NCBI GenBank assembly: GCA_033980235.1
Contig: CM067070.1
Location: 689,001-753,000, forward strand
From: Diadema setosum
Lineage: Eukaryota > Echinodermata > Echinoidea > Diadematoida > Diadematidae
Direction: 5' to 3'
DNA: 64,000 nt
Part shown: positions 12,836-24,409 of the stretch, in pieces
Numbering within the stretch: the first letter of the stretch is position 1
How the letters are laid out: every line of letters begins with the position of its first letter
Translations under genes and position numbers: made by a program
The notes under the pieces: model-generated
Told to the model about the DNA's origin: nothing
Seen by the model: the letters and a program-made list of their open reading frames with translations, nothing else
The model's database searches: none

Positions 12836-13289
12836 TTAAACCCTAAAACATTTAGAGGAGGTGTCCAGCTCATTCAAGCATGGTTTGCGTGCATATGTAC
12901 AGGCATAACCATTCATATAAAACTTTGAGCATTTCATGCTCAATGAACAAGAAAGAAATTATAAAACATCAGAAGATCAGTTGTATGTATGAAATGGCCC
13001 TGGTAATTTTAGAACATGGAGCTCCATGTTTAGATGTTGGTGAGGAGACTTGAATTTTTCAGAAATAAAACAACCAGGAAGTGCATATAGCCCCTTCCAG
13101 CAACACATTTCAACGATGTGATTTAAAATTAATGCTTTCTCAGTATGAAATTCCTAACATACACTACCATCAAATCGGTGGAAGAGATGATAGAGTGGAG
13201 GGGTGGAGATTCTCGGTCCCCAAAGGGAAGGGGATGGAAAGGTGTGATTTTTATAATGATTTTACTCATGTCAACTGCCATAGCGCACA

Positions 13290-13515
13290 GGTTTTCTGAT
13301 AGCAAAAAGCGCAAACGCAGAAATGTTTATGAGCATTTCAATTTTGATAAATTTGCAAGAGCCAAGATTTGTGAAATTACAATGCACATTAAAGTTCTTC
13401 AACACTATAACTGTATGTATTGAATGCTATTGGCAATTAGCAAATATTCAATGCCACAAAAAAGACTGTCTGCTCCAATTAGCGAAAAATGTTGTGCTGC
13501 AAAAATATCTTGCTT
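13290..13515 (+). repeat. Dispersed repeat D, copy 1 (CpG-decayed)
   Basis: Collinear with 36195-36400. Matching blocks are GTGAAATTACAATGCAC / GCGAAATTAAACATGCAC and AATGCCACAAAAAAGACTGT / AATGCCACGTTAAAGGCTGT, then CTCCAATT-GCG. Most CG dinucleotides of the 36 kb copy appear here as TG or CA. Several short frames cross it but none is shared between copies. Confidence 0.65.
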
Positions 13516-13591
13516 TTCTACAGTAGTGTATAACATGCTGGAGTGAAGGGGTGGGGAATTTTGAAAAGAGGTGGGATTATTGGCTCAAAGA

Positions 13592-13606
13592 GGGGGGGGG
13601 GGGGGG
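13592..13606 (+). repeat. 15-base poly(G) tract
   Basis: 15 consecutive G residues. A second 15-base tract follows at 13822-13836, with a short element between them. Confidence 0.9.
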
Positions 13607-13622
13607 AGAGAAGTCCAGGGAG

Positions 13623-13766
13623 GAATTTTATGAAGCAATTTGTCTGACAAAGTTGTTAGACAAATGTACTCTCAGCCAATCAGATGCAAGGATTGCAGTA
13701 GCTTGTAACCGTTTGTCAGAAAAATATCCGACCAAAACGCTTCATGAAATGCCCCCTGGTGTCTTA
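13623..13766. repeat. Fragment of a short inverted-end element
   Basis: TTTATGAAGC near the left end faces GCTTCATGAAA near the right, followed by TGCCCCCTGGTGTC. The interior contains CAGCCAATCAGATGCAAG. The right terminal words recur at 57378-57398 (TTTATGAAGCACCCCCCTGG), so this is a dispersed family. It lies between two poly(G) tracts. Confidence 0.5.
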
Positions 13767-13821
13767 TTCATGTGGGTAGAGACAGCAGGAGTGGAAGGGA
13801 GGGTGATGTGAAGAGATGATT

Positions 13822-13836
13822 GGGGGGGGGGGGGGG
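13822..13836 (+). repeat. 15-base poly(G) tract
   Basis: Second of a pair of 15-base G tracts about 215 bp apart. Confidence 0.9.
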
Positions 13837-13839
13837 AGC

Positions 13840-16800
13840 CAGGGAGGTACAGGTGATTATCTACAAATATGATAGACAAGGTTTATGCAAGGCTGTCAGC
13901 CATCACAGCTATTACTTTTTCCTGGCAGCACCATATCATATCATAGCATGGTACACATAGAGATCTCTGGGCAGAAATGCACCCTGATGTAGGCATACAT
14001 TAAATGGGAAACTTGATCCTTCAACTAGAGATAAAGTGACTGATCACCTGACATGAATTATGTACACATTTCAAATTCAGCATCCAGGTTAATTTAGGCC
14101 ACACAGACAGGCTCATGCATGGTAGAAGAGATCAGAAATTTGTGTTCTGGAAGATAATAGTGCAGAAAGTTATGGCCCATTGTAGTAGTCACTGTTCCCA
14201 TCTTATCTGTCAGACAAGTAACTTCCCACCTTAAATCAATGAAATTTGCTACCTGTGATGTTCAATGAAACTTTGGCCCAATGGTCTGAATTCTTTGTGT
14301 ACAGTCATAGTGTTATGAATGGCATGGAGTATAATGAAATAAAATGGATTCACACTAGTACTGGTCCAAACAATCCAAACAGGCACATTTGTTATGATTT
14401 CACATCCAATGATATTTCTTCTTCTTCTGAAAGTGTAGATAGGCCATATACTTAAGTTAAGACTTGAAAACTAAAAAAAAAAAAAAGATTATTCATGTGG
14501 AGGGGGAAGATGTGCTGTGACAGGTTGTATAAAATGACATAGAGACGGACATATAGTCAAATCTGTTACTTGACAATTAATTGTTATGCATCCACTGAAG
14601 TTATATACTTGCCTCATATCCTCTTCTGCTATTGTTTCTTTTTTGTGTGCAAAAGACCATTATTTTCCTACATTTCTGGAAAGGTATAGTGAATGTTTTC
14701 TGACTATGCCTTTAAAAAGAAATAAAAAAAATGTACAAAGTATGTTTTGCATCACTGGTGAAATAATGATGAATGACTTACCTGTGAGGATCAGCATCCA
14801 GTGGTTGGCATGGCAACATAATAGAGATGGGAAGAGAAAAGAAAGTGGATACTTTGATTAGTGTAAGTCAAAATGAAATCTACAGAAACCCACATTCAAC
14901 CTTAGCAGAATTAAGCAAACAAAATATCAATGAAATGCTTCATAGCTCATTGCTACATTACAATGTGTACCACAATACTGAGATCCCCACAAGATTTCAT
15001 CTTTGTTGGGTTCAAATTCAGTCAGGGCTTTCTGGCACGATAGGAACTTCTTCAGAAACAATAACAAAGAGAAAAAGAAGAAGAAATAGATTGTTGATAT
15101 TGCATGGAATTGGGACCATGATAGAAGCATGAAATGTTTTCTTAGTTTATTCCTCATCCTATTCCTTGCCATGTTTTCATTATTACATCCCAGCATATCA
15201 CAGAAATCATTCTAACAACTGCCAGTATACAGCTAAAATACATGTGATCATGGTTGTTTGTTTTTGTCAATGGAATCTTTTAAGGTCAGCTGACACTTTG
15301 GGTGAGCTGACATTCATTAAACATTGTGATCTGTATCCCTACTTGTAAGTGTCCAAAAAACACGTATCCTCAAAGATAAAAGGAATCTAGAGGAAGAAAA
15401 AAAAAAGGAAACAGGATGGCAGAATACTAAATTAATGTCAAACTGGACATAACATCGCTGAGGAAAAAATGCATGGGAAAGAGAAATAGAAGGAGCATAC
15501 ATGTCATAGCATAAAGTTTGGAAAGACTGGATAGCTAAAATAGAAGGAAAAAATGCATATGACATTTCTGTCAACGGCTTTGAGGAGTATCATCCTACAA
15601 GCCCAGGCCAGGGACTGAAAGACTGAAAGGTTCATTTCACTACATCTCAAGCAGCGGGGCTCTGTTTTCTGTAAACAAAAGAGTGAGATCCTACCAAAAC
15701 ATCTGAGTAAAATGGAGATGGGTAAGCAGCATGAGACAATCACCTCAGGGCAGTCCAAACTCAATCTCACCAAGACTGCCATCTCTATCTTTTTACTTAA
15801 AGGGGAAGTTTCCCCAAACATACATCTGGATCCAGGAACTGCAGACTTAGGTAGGGGATACCTTTAACAGACCTCCCAAAATGCAGCAAAACATTAAATA
15901 TGAACCTCAGGGGACTTGTTTAGGCCACTGCTGAGAAATATGGAAGTCAACAGTTATCTACAATTTGAATAATGCACAAAACTCAATACTCAGTAGTTCT
16001 GTGTGTCAGCCACATTTAAGCCTTTTTGTTGCAGTCTTCTGTATTTTTTATCTATAAACACAAATCTAAAAGTATAAGAGCTGATGTAAAACATATAGAG
16101 TGTGTGGCAAGAATGTATATAGAAATGTTTGTAAGTTTTGATGAACTTTCTTCACAAAATATACATGATGGACACACATGCAGTGCGTGGGTCTGCAAAG
16201 GTAGCCTAATAATGTACTGGAATTTACAGTGAGCCCCGGAAAAAAATTCAATTCAAAATCTAACGGTCTATAAAAATGTACTAAATGTTACCTTTCACTT
16301 TCAATATTTTATGGGAGTTTCTAAAATGATACTCTCTTCAACATAGCACCGTATTTATACAACTCTTCATTGCATGCAAATGGGAATCCCTACCTTTAAG
16401 ATTGGTGAGTTAAATACAACAATTTGTTCAAAACTGCAGAATTGTTGAACCTGTGGTTTCAGGCACTTCACTCTATTGTATATGATTCCTAAAACAATCT
16501 GGCATGTCGCAACAGTATTAAAAGAAATGAACAAAGAAATAAAAAGAATTTTTTAATGTGCATTTTCTTGAAAAAAAATACAAGGTAAGACTTGTAGAGG
16601 TTTAATGTATGATATAACAACAGGTGAACTTTTGAATGGTAACTTGTCACAACAGACATAAAATGAAAGTCAAAAATACAGGACTATTTCCTAAGGTGAT
16701 ATTTTGGGAAGTGACTGTCAGATCTCATTGAAATATTGTATCTTTTGGGTTACAGTTTTTTTTTTTACATTCCAAGTGAAGAAGACACATCTTAGTATTT

Positions 16801-17222
16801 TTCAGGACTGGCAGATGTATAGGTCTAAGAATATGTTTTTTGTTTTGTTTATGTTGTTTTCACCCCTGCATATGCCCAGGCACTGAACGTAACTTGGCAA
16901 GCGTTTTTATCAGCATTTAGTAATTCATCCAAACTTTACATAATGGTAAAGTTAGTACATGTAATCACTTTCCAGTGTACCAATGTGCCTCATTCACACA
17001 GGAAGGTCACGGTGACAATAGGGTTTAAGGTCATTGACAGACATCTACACAAAGAAAGCAGAGTCAGAAGGGGTAAGAAAACAAAATGCAAATGAAATTT
17101 GTAAAATGCCACAACATAATGCCTTCACTTCTTTGGAATCACTATCTCTAAATTTGTGTCATTATCACACAGTGCAAATGGCCTGGAAAAGAGATCGAAA
17201 TGACCACAGAAACAATGTATAT
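13840..17222. other. Noncoding stretch, no gene seen
   Basis: Unique AT-rich DNA. A lone Kolobok-like end, TTAAAGGGGAAGTTTCCCC, sits at 15797-15815 without a clear partner. 16980-17045 shows a weak match to the ~125-bp repeat X seen at 27.6 and 53.7 kb (GTGCCTCA-ACAGGAAGG-GGTGACA). Short open frames on both strands carry no recognisable domains. Confidence 0.45.
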
Positions 17223-17600
17223 TATAGAATGGGTAGCGAGAATCCTGCAATCTCATTGGTCAAGAGCTATGTGTTGATTTTGTACTGGCTGCACGCTGAG
17301 TCACAGTGGTAAACATGTTACCGCGCACGTGTAGCAAGAGTATGTGCACTTCAAACAAAGGTTTGTGCACTAAAAAAGCGTTCACGTACTCAGTACGAGA
17401 CGCCTACTGGCTAAAACAATCATGCATCAGTTTTTACTGGATGCATGGTTCTGAAGAAAAGCCATGTGCCCAGTAAAAAACTGATGCATGGTTTTCGGGC
17501 TCTCGTCTACGGCAAGCCAAAAGGAAATGCATCAAGTAAATTGTCATTGGGTAACACGATAGTAAAATGGGTTTTTGGCAAGAAAATTACCCATTCTATA
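17223..17600. mobile_element. Inverted-repeat element with internal hairpins
   Basis: A perfect 13-bp inverted repeat, TATAGAATGGGTA (17223-17235) and TACCCATTCTATA (17588-17600), bounds 378 bp. A large inner hairpin pairs CATGCATCAGTTTTTACTGG (from 17421) with the CCAGTAAAAAACTGATGCATG stretch ending near 17489. No coding capacity. The superfamily cannot be told without more copies. Confidence 0.6.
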
Positions 17601-17604
17601 ACAC

Positions 17605-17760
17605 AGATGACACACATCAGTCAGAATATAGTGTGCATGCGGTAACTATGGAATTTAGCCTAAACCCACTCGGCTTCGCCTCGGGGGTTAAGCATTCCAT
17701 AGTTACCTTATGCACACAATTCCGACTGATGCACTCGGACCTGTGCGTCATTTGTATACT
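17605..17760. repeat. Second inverted repeat, abutting the previous element
   Basis: GTGCATGCGGTAACTATGGAAT (starting near 17631) pairs with ATTCCATAGTTACC (17695-17708) around a loop containing CTCGGCTTCGCCTCGGG. Outer words ATGACACACATCAGTCAG and CTGATGCACTCGGACCTGTG extend the symmetry imperfectly. It begins five bases after the neighbouring element and may be part of the same composite. Confidence 0.55.
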
Positions 17761-17936
17761 GGCCAACAAACTATCTACTGCTTAATAAAGGAAGCATTAT
17801 AAGGAATTCTTCAACTTCCCTGTTTCTTTTCTGACCCCCCCCCCCACCCATCCTCAAGTATGGGAAGGAAAAGAACTAAATATCAGAAACACTGTTTTCA
17901 TTCTATGCCCAGTGCTATACAAGTAGCTATAAGCAG

Positions 17937-18215
17937 CAGGGCTTGACATTTTAGCATTACAAACTCCATTTGCCAAGAGCAAGTAAACTATATTGGGTAT
18001 TAGTTAAGATGTGACGTTCCTGAAAGTTAGCCAACATATCCAGTGCACTTGCCCAAATAGAAAAGGAAAGTTTTGTTTTGAATATGAAAATAAGAATCTG
18101 ATCCTCAAGTGAATTGAAACATTGGCGCTGTTTTAGGGGCAAGTACTTTTTTTAGGGCAAGCAATAATATGAAAACTGATGGACAAGTAAAGGAAAAGGA
18201 TAATGTCAGACCCTG
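17937..18215. mobile_element. MITE with CAGGG...CCCTG ends
   Basis: Left end CAGGGCTTGACATTTTAG, right end AATGTCAGACCCTG: imperfect inverted repeats. Interior repeats GCACTTGCCC, GGGGCAAGTA and GGGCAAGC face each other. CAGGG termini are common in hAT-like elements, but I could not see an 8-bp target duplication. 279 bp, noncoding. Confidence 0.55.
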
Positions 18216-18508
18216 AATATGTAAGTATGAAGTAAAGTGGCTTGGTTTTGTGCCAAATGCATTCTTCACAGACAGAACAACAACACCCTGGGGCAAGGAT
18301 CATCCAAGGAAAATCTGCAACTGTACCAAAAGATAGGACACCAGACTAAATGTTGACATTCCTGGCAGGTAGATTACTAGCCATTCTCTGGGTCATATCA
18401 TCACCAGAATAACAGATCTCAGAAAGGACAAAAAAAAAATCAGTTGCACTGTCTGTGAGAGTACGACCATACAAACTGTCACTTGAGGTCCTATACTTTT
18501 CCCAGTTC

Positions 18509-18655
18509 AGTGGCGAATGGGGGGGGGGGGGGGGGGTCTAATCTTTATTTTTGGTTAAAGAACTGAAATAAAAAGAAAAAATGGGGGGTGCATTCGCCCC
18601 CTTTAATTTTGCAAAGGTGCCTCCCCTTTATGGAATTCTTGGATCTATCCAGACC
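18509..18655. repeat. Dispersed repeat containing an 18-base poly(G)
   Basis: AGTGGCGAAT followed by G18 (18519-18536), then GGTGCATTCGCCCCCT and a right part GGAATTCTTGGATC. The G-run and the CGCCCCC block face each other. The layout resembles a repeat type I have seen in other marine invertebrates, but I cannot name it. Confidence 0.4.
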
Positions 18656-20544
18656 TGTAGTTGTCATCACAGTATCCCTAACAACAGAGACACATTGCCA
18701 TACATTAGCATACAAATGGATAAGGAAGACAAAAAGGAAATCATTCATCAAATAACAAATGATTTGTTTTATAACATGTCAGCACATTATCCTGCCTCTC
18801 ATGCTCAATGTCTCCCTTTTTTTTTTTGGGGGGGGGGGGAGGGAGGAGGATGCTTTCGAATTTACAGAGTACATGGTTTGTGGTAGGCCCTATACTCACT
18901 TTGCAAAAGGTGTTGGCAATTTTCATTTTCCACCAGCATCAAGACAGTTTTCTTCAAAAGTTTATCTTTAACAGCCACCAACTGTGCTGAAATCGTAGTC
19001 TCTCCTGCCCTCTCCAATATTTGAAGGGTGACCACAAAGCGATTCAAAGAACCCAAGTAATCTAAGTAAACAGACTACAATGGTTGTATCAATCCATGCA
19101 CAAAACTATGATCAGCCAAAATGGACGCAAGTCAATTATGACTATCATCGTCATGGGAAGTATTTCTTGTGGAAATGAAAGCGTAAAAAGTGTGACGGGC
19201 TCCTGTGGGCAGACATGGCTTGATGCTTGATCACAGATGTGTCATCATCTCATTAACATTTCACACATTCTTGGATAAGTTTTTATTTCTTATTCAAAGG
19301 CAAAATGTGTATTTCTATTTGAAGTGGGAGAATATAAACACAACCTTTGTGAGAGAGAAGTTGAAATGGAGACACATCTTCAGAAGGGAAACAAAAGGTG
19401 GAGAAGGAAAAGATAGATGAGACGAGCTTCGCAATTATCGGAGGAGAGAAACCATATCACTAGCCTGAAAGTTCAATAAATCACTGCAGCGCATGACTGC
19501 AAGAGTGGATTCTGACACGATATCTCCACTCGAGACGAGACCCCGATGCTCCCATCACGAAAGATAATGTTTGACGTCAACGGCAGCAAATTGTCGCGGC
19601 AGAGAAAACACTGGCAATGTCACTTAGGCAAGCTCCTCATCATGAGCAATGCACGTTTAGAGATCTCCTTCTTCAATCCGGTTGGCAGATGATGGGACCA
19701 TGCTAGGGGATAACTTGTCCTGGCTCAAAAGGACGTCCCGTGAAAACATCCCCCTAACATCCCATCTCCCCCCCCCCCCCCCACCCCTTTTCTAGCAGCT
19801 CGTAATTGGATTTATGCCACAAAATTTCATGGATGCACATAACTATCAGAGCGCGTAAACATTTACAATCATGTACTCCTTTGCCTTTACCTCCATCTGG
19901 ATCCAGGTATCATTGAAGTTGGAAAGGAATCATAAAAGGGCAAGGCATCCAGACCAGACCCTTCCCTTCCCTTCCTCAAACACAAGCCATCAGGTCTGAG
20001 TACATGGGACAGACGAATCATATTGAATGCTGCTTCATGCTGCATATCATTATATCCAAAACAGTGCAGGGTATTATGACTTATAAAGCCAGCTTTTCAT
20101 GGGCAACCATATTATGCATCATCAGGGAAGTTAAACAAAATTAATCAAAATAAAAGCTTAATAAGTTGAATAAATGTACTCCCTTTACAAATGTAAATCA
20201 TGTCGGCAGTTAAAGCATCTCATTGTTATGTGGGTGAAAAACGATGTGTAAATAATACTGTGATGGAATGGAAGGTAACAAAGAGAGTTTCATTTGCCTG
20301 TTGTTGTTTTTTCCTCACTGCAAACTCTTAACTCTGGCACATCACTTTTTTTTTTTTAATCTGAGACAACTCTGAGTACAAAGTACTCTGCACAGCTTTA
20401 ATCTGTGCCTGATAATACCTGCAACTGTTATTTAACAGACAATGTTCAGAAAATCGCCCAGTTGTCCTATTCATGTCTTTGGTAAAGGTGCATCTCCACA
20501 TCTCAATATTAATAATTTAAGTGCTTTGAATGCTATCAAGTCTT
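18656..20544. other. Noncoding stretch with CpG-richer patch
   Basis: Mostly AT-rich. 19480-19740 has more CG dinucleotides and a full CRE palindrome TGACGTCA at 19572-19579, so it could be a cis-regulatory block. C15 lies at 19768-19782, and a T9-G10 junction near 18818-18839. No open frame with recognisable content. Confidence 0.4.
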
Positions 20545-21051
20545 ATACCCCATTTACAGTCCACTTTTACCCAAAGAACTTCTGGAGAACTTCTGGAGGA
20601 CATGCCAGACATAGGCAAGTGGTACAACTGAGGTAACCAGCATGGGAGAGAGAGACCCTCTTTAGAGTCCTTGGGTCTTCCAACATGAAGTTGGCATACG
20701 TTTCTATGGAAACTAACTGGTAGTGGTATGCGTCTCTCCTCGAAGAAAGGCTGCAGGTTTAGTACACACAAAATGCGTACTCATACCAATGACAGTGCAG
20801 GTCTCAGGAAGTGTACTGTGCTGTGTTTACCAAGACACCATTTAGAGTTCTCTATCTGTGGTATAAAGCAAAGCACAACCTCCGGAAGTTACCACAGACT
20901 TGTACAACCTAGTACAACATTTATGTATCTCAGACTCCCTCCAGATTCTTGCTTTGTGCCATGTCTAGTGACAGTCCCAGGCATCTGAATAGTAAAACAT
21001 AGGACAATCTCTGGAGGTTGTGCTGTGTTTTGGAAGACTCTAATGGGGTAT
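20545..21051. repeat. Possible degraded inverted-repeat element
   Basis: ATACCCCATT (20545-20554) and AATGGGGTAT (21042-21051) face each other. Inside, AGCACAACCTCCGGA (from about 20874) faces CTGGAGGTTGTGCT (21011-21024). The two symmetries are not concentric, so this is tentative. Confidence 0.3.
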
Positions 21052-21563
21052 TACTTGAGTATGGTGGGAGACTTTATTTCATTGTTTTAGACGGACACAG
21101 ACAAAGACATTTTCAATATCCAACTTGTGCTATTTCACTCTACGTTCAAGTTGGCCTTCGTTGAAATCCTACCAAAGAATAACATGTGCACAGCAATAAA
21201 GGTGAGAAGCCTTTAAATGTTGGTGAAACACTGTCAAGCAGAAAACGAGATACATGGAAAGCTCTATCTTAAAGCTCTATCTTAAATTGAGCAATCATGG
21301 AAGCTGCAATTTGCTGTGTTTTTCAAAAGACTTAACAGACGATGTCAAATTCAGTTACATCATTTCCATGGTAAGTGAAAGTTGGCTCCAAAATCATGTG
21401 ACCTAGCCATTTTTTTTTATCTCTATCCTTAAAAGACAGCCATTATAAACAGAGAAAGGAAAGGGGATGAAGGCTGGCAAGCATTCAAATCCCTCAGATA
21501 ATCACGTAGTCATATTGACTGGCTTTGTGCCATCGCAAGATACACAAGGATATTCTTCACTCA

Positions 21564-21649
21564 TTTCATGCCTCACTGATCTTCCTGAAATCTGGTTTAA
21601 TCAAAGTTTCATGCCTCAGTGGTGTTCTTGAAATCTGGTTTAATCAAAG
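21564..21649. repeat. Two-copy 43-bp tandem duplication
   Basis: TTTCATGCCTCA at 21564 and 21607, each followed by CTTGAAATCTGGTTTAATC or a near match. About 85% identical. Confidence 0.85.
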
Positions 21650-22770
21650 ATCTTAGAATGTTCTCCAGTAAACACATTTTGAAGGTAAAAATAACATTAC
21701 TTCAATTGGATTCAGTCTTTCAAAAAGCTCTTTTGAAATCTTCAATGTTACAATGCTTGAAAGATTTTGCAATTGAGATATCCTCATATCTGTAATAAAT
21801 ATTCATATAAGCACAGTAAGAACTATTGCAACCTACTGCTAACTTGAGAAAGAACAGTGTCACCATGAGGCAGTAGTATTTCACAACCAACAGTCCAAAA
21901 TGCCAATCAGCAGTCCATGCAGTTCAGGTGTCAAGAGACCTTAAAACTGATTGGAATCCAATTATGGGTTAATTGGACAATTCAACGCTGAGACAAAGCT
22001 GTGATAAAGGAAGCTACTCTGTGGCCTTACACACTTCCAGAATGACCGGTGAGTGCGGCCAGGCCAAAGCATGAGATACATAGTGTAACTGACCACTAGT
22101 GTTCCAACAAGGGTGAAACGTCATTGAGAGTTTAACCCGTCAGTAGAAGCTGGACTAATCAATGAGTGACCTCATATCACAATGAAAATTATCCCTCTTT
22201 GTACCAATAATCCAAAGACATTATCGACATTGCATATAGTACAAATAGCAGTAGAAAGGAAAGGCTGAGAAGATAATCAAAAGACACAAATACAAATCCC
22301 ACATTGCTTGAACAATTCACACAAAATAAGGAAAGTGCATGGAATACAATGAAAATTATAATTAAATTAGACTGAACTTAGTAAATTCAGTGTCTTTAAA
22401 CTTTCTCTTAAATCTCATGACTCACCACAAAATTCTCTATGGTTTCATGAAAGCAGATATGGACAAAGGAATGCATTCATCATTCTCTCGATACCAGAGT
22501 CACATCCCCCCTTTTTTTTTAATTTCATGCCCAACTTGACCCTATCTCCTGACCGAATCTCTTCTGACCCAGAGAAGACAGAAGAGAGAGAAAGATACAC
22601 AGACATGGACATGAAAGAGAGAGAGGGAGAGAGAGAGGGAGAGAGAGGCCTGTAGGCTGTAATGAAAATAAAGAGTCTTTCACACTGGCAGTCAAATACC
22701 ATGAGTTTTCAAACTTTAAGAAGTTTGCATTTATATCTTTTTTTTTTCTAAAGTGGTCAGTAAGCCAAAG
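21650..22770. other. Noncoding stretch, no gene seen
   Basis: Unique AT-rich sequence. A (GA)n/(GGGA)n purine tract lies at about 22613-22648. Nothing else stands out. Confidence 0.5.
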
Positions 22771-23198
22771 TGGGTCTTCATCAGCTTGAGCTTGAAGAAT
22801 AGCCGGCTATTTCTGATCCAAAGAATTAGCCCGATCTGAAAATAACCAGCTAATTTTGCAATGAAGACCGAAATAGCACGCTATCCCGATCGGAAAATAA
22901 GCCAAAGAAATCTTGGACTTATTTGCGGAATAGCCAGCTAATTTGCAAAATAGCGTGCTAATCTTAACGCATCTTCATTAGCTGGAGATTAAACATCGGC
23001 ACTGCATGCGTTGTGCACCATGCAGGAACGTAGGCAGTCGGGTGGGAGTGTGTTAGCATTGAGCGTATAAACCCGACCGTGCCTGAAGTTTGAGCTGGTG
23101 AAGACACGATTGCATATTTCAGCTGACTTCGGGCTTATTTCTCTGATTCCCCATTTTTTAAGCGAGCTATTCTTCAAGCTCGAGCTGATGAAGACCCA
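22771..23198. mobile_element. MITE with 33-bp terminal inverted repeats
   Basis: The left end TGGGTCTTCATCAGCTTGAG continues to 22803. The right end is its reverse complement (23166-23198) with one mismatch in 33. The 428-bp interior is itself repetitive, with several GAATAGCCRGCTA-like and ATAGCRYGCTA words. No target duplication is obvious and there is no coding capacity. Confidence 0.8.
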
Positions 23199-23707
23199 CC
23201 TGATGATCATGTTTGCTGTTTGTAAGTAATGTAACTTTCTTTGTATTCATTCTGGTGTGCGAGGCCTTGAGAGATTTTTTGTTAGGCAAGCAACATTTTC
23301 CTGAAACTCACAAAATCTGCATTGAAAATCAAAGGTTGCACTTTGCTACATTAACAGTTTGTATGTCCTTCCCAAGAGTTCCTGAAAGCTGAAATGTTCA
23401 CACATCATGGTCGGAAATCATGGATGGATGTGCCTAACTCCTATTACCATTACACTATCATCACGTTCAGAGGAAAGCACAATTAACTAGCTATTTCACA
23501 AGTGTGAACAGAAAAGAAAATTGTCCAGGCATTTACAAGTTAGAATGGTCCAGGGTTCTTCATTCTATGGAATGTGTAACCCTTCCCTTTTCCTATCACG
23601 CATTCCCATCTACTAACTGATCTTGACTGCTGAGAAAATAGGTCTGACCTCTTGCTATTCTCCACAGAGATTTCATTTCCAATCACATCATATTTTCAGT
23701 GCCTTAA

Positions 23708-24404
23708 AGGGACGGTACAGGATTGGTAGATGTGAGAATTGGGCTTTTTACTTTTTGTGAGATATCAAGAAACTGTTTGTAAGATAGTACAGAGCATACC
23801 TTTCTAAGAGGAATTCAAAGTTTGTTTGATGAAAATCGGTTATGGAATGGCTGAGACATCAAAAACATAACGTCGCTGGGGCGACAAGACCTCGTATCTA
23901 CAAAATGTCAAATGTTCACTGTAGCGAATGGGATAGCCTTTCCTTTGTCATGCCCTGGTGGCTTCATTTTTGGAGTAAGACAGTTGGAATTTGGACAGCA
24001 CATCACTTAACCCATTATTTGACCATTAATCAAAAAAAGTCATTTTCACCAAAATTGCAGATACAAGGTCTTGTCACCCTAGCGACGATAAAGTAAAACG
24101 AAGCGATCGTAATTAAAGCTGGGTACCACATTTTATCAGAATTGCTCTTTTTTGGGTATCTCAGCCATTTCAAAATGAATTTTCATCAAATAAATGTTGA
24201 ATTCCTTTTGGAATTACATGCTCTTTCATATTTCAAAAGAGATTTCTCATAATCTCACCCCAAAATGTTAGAAACCCGGGGTTAGTTAAGCAAATAATCT
24301 GAAAAAAAAAAATCACTAAATTATCCTTTCTATTCAATATGGGAGGGATTTCTACATTGTATGTCTGTAACATCAGGCAAAATGTCGAAGACTACCATGT
24401 ACCT
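23708..24404. mobile_element. Kolobok/T2-type foldback element K3
   Basis: TTAA at 23704-23707 followed by AGGGACGGTACAG; right end probably CCATGTACCT before TTAA at 24405-24408. The halves are inverted relatives of each other: GATGAAAATCGG (left) faces TTTTCATCAAATAAA (right), and GAATTGGGC lies inboard. The element is homologous to K4 at 44186-44573, sharing GCCCAATTCTCA and TCTAACATTTTTTGG-type words in reverse orientation. The middle carries about 250 bp absent from K4, with facing words CGTCGCTGGGGCGACAAGAC and GTCACCCTAGCGACG. Confidence 0.65.
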
Positions 24405-24409
24405 TTAAT

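Noticed and set aside
15240..15320. Inverted words around GTCAGCTGAC-type sequence
   Set aside because: Facing words are under 12 bp without flanking duplication or other copies; within chance expectation.
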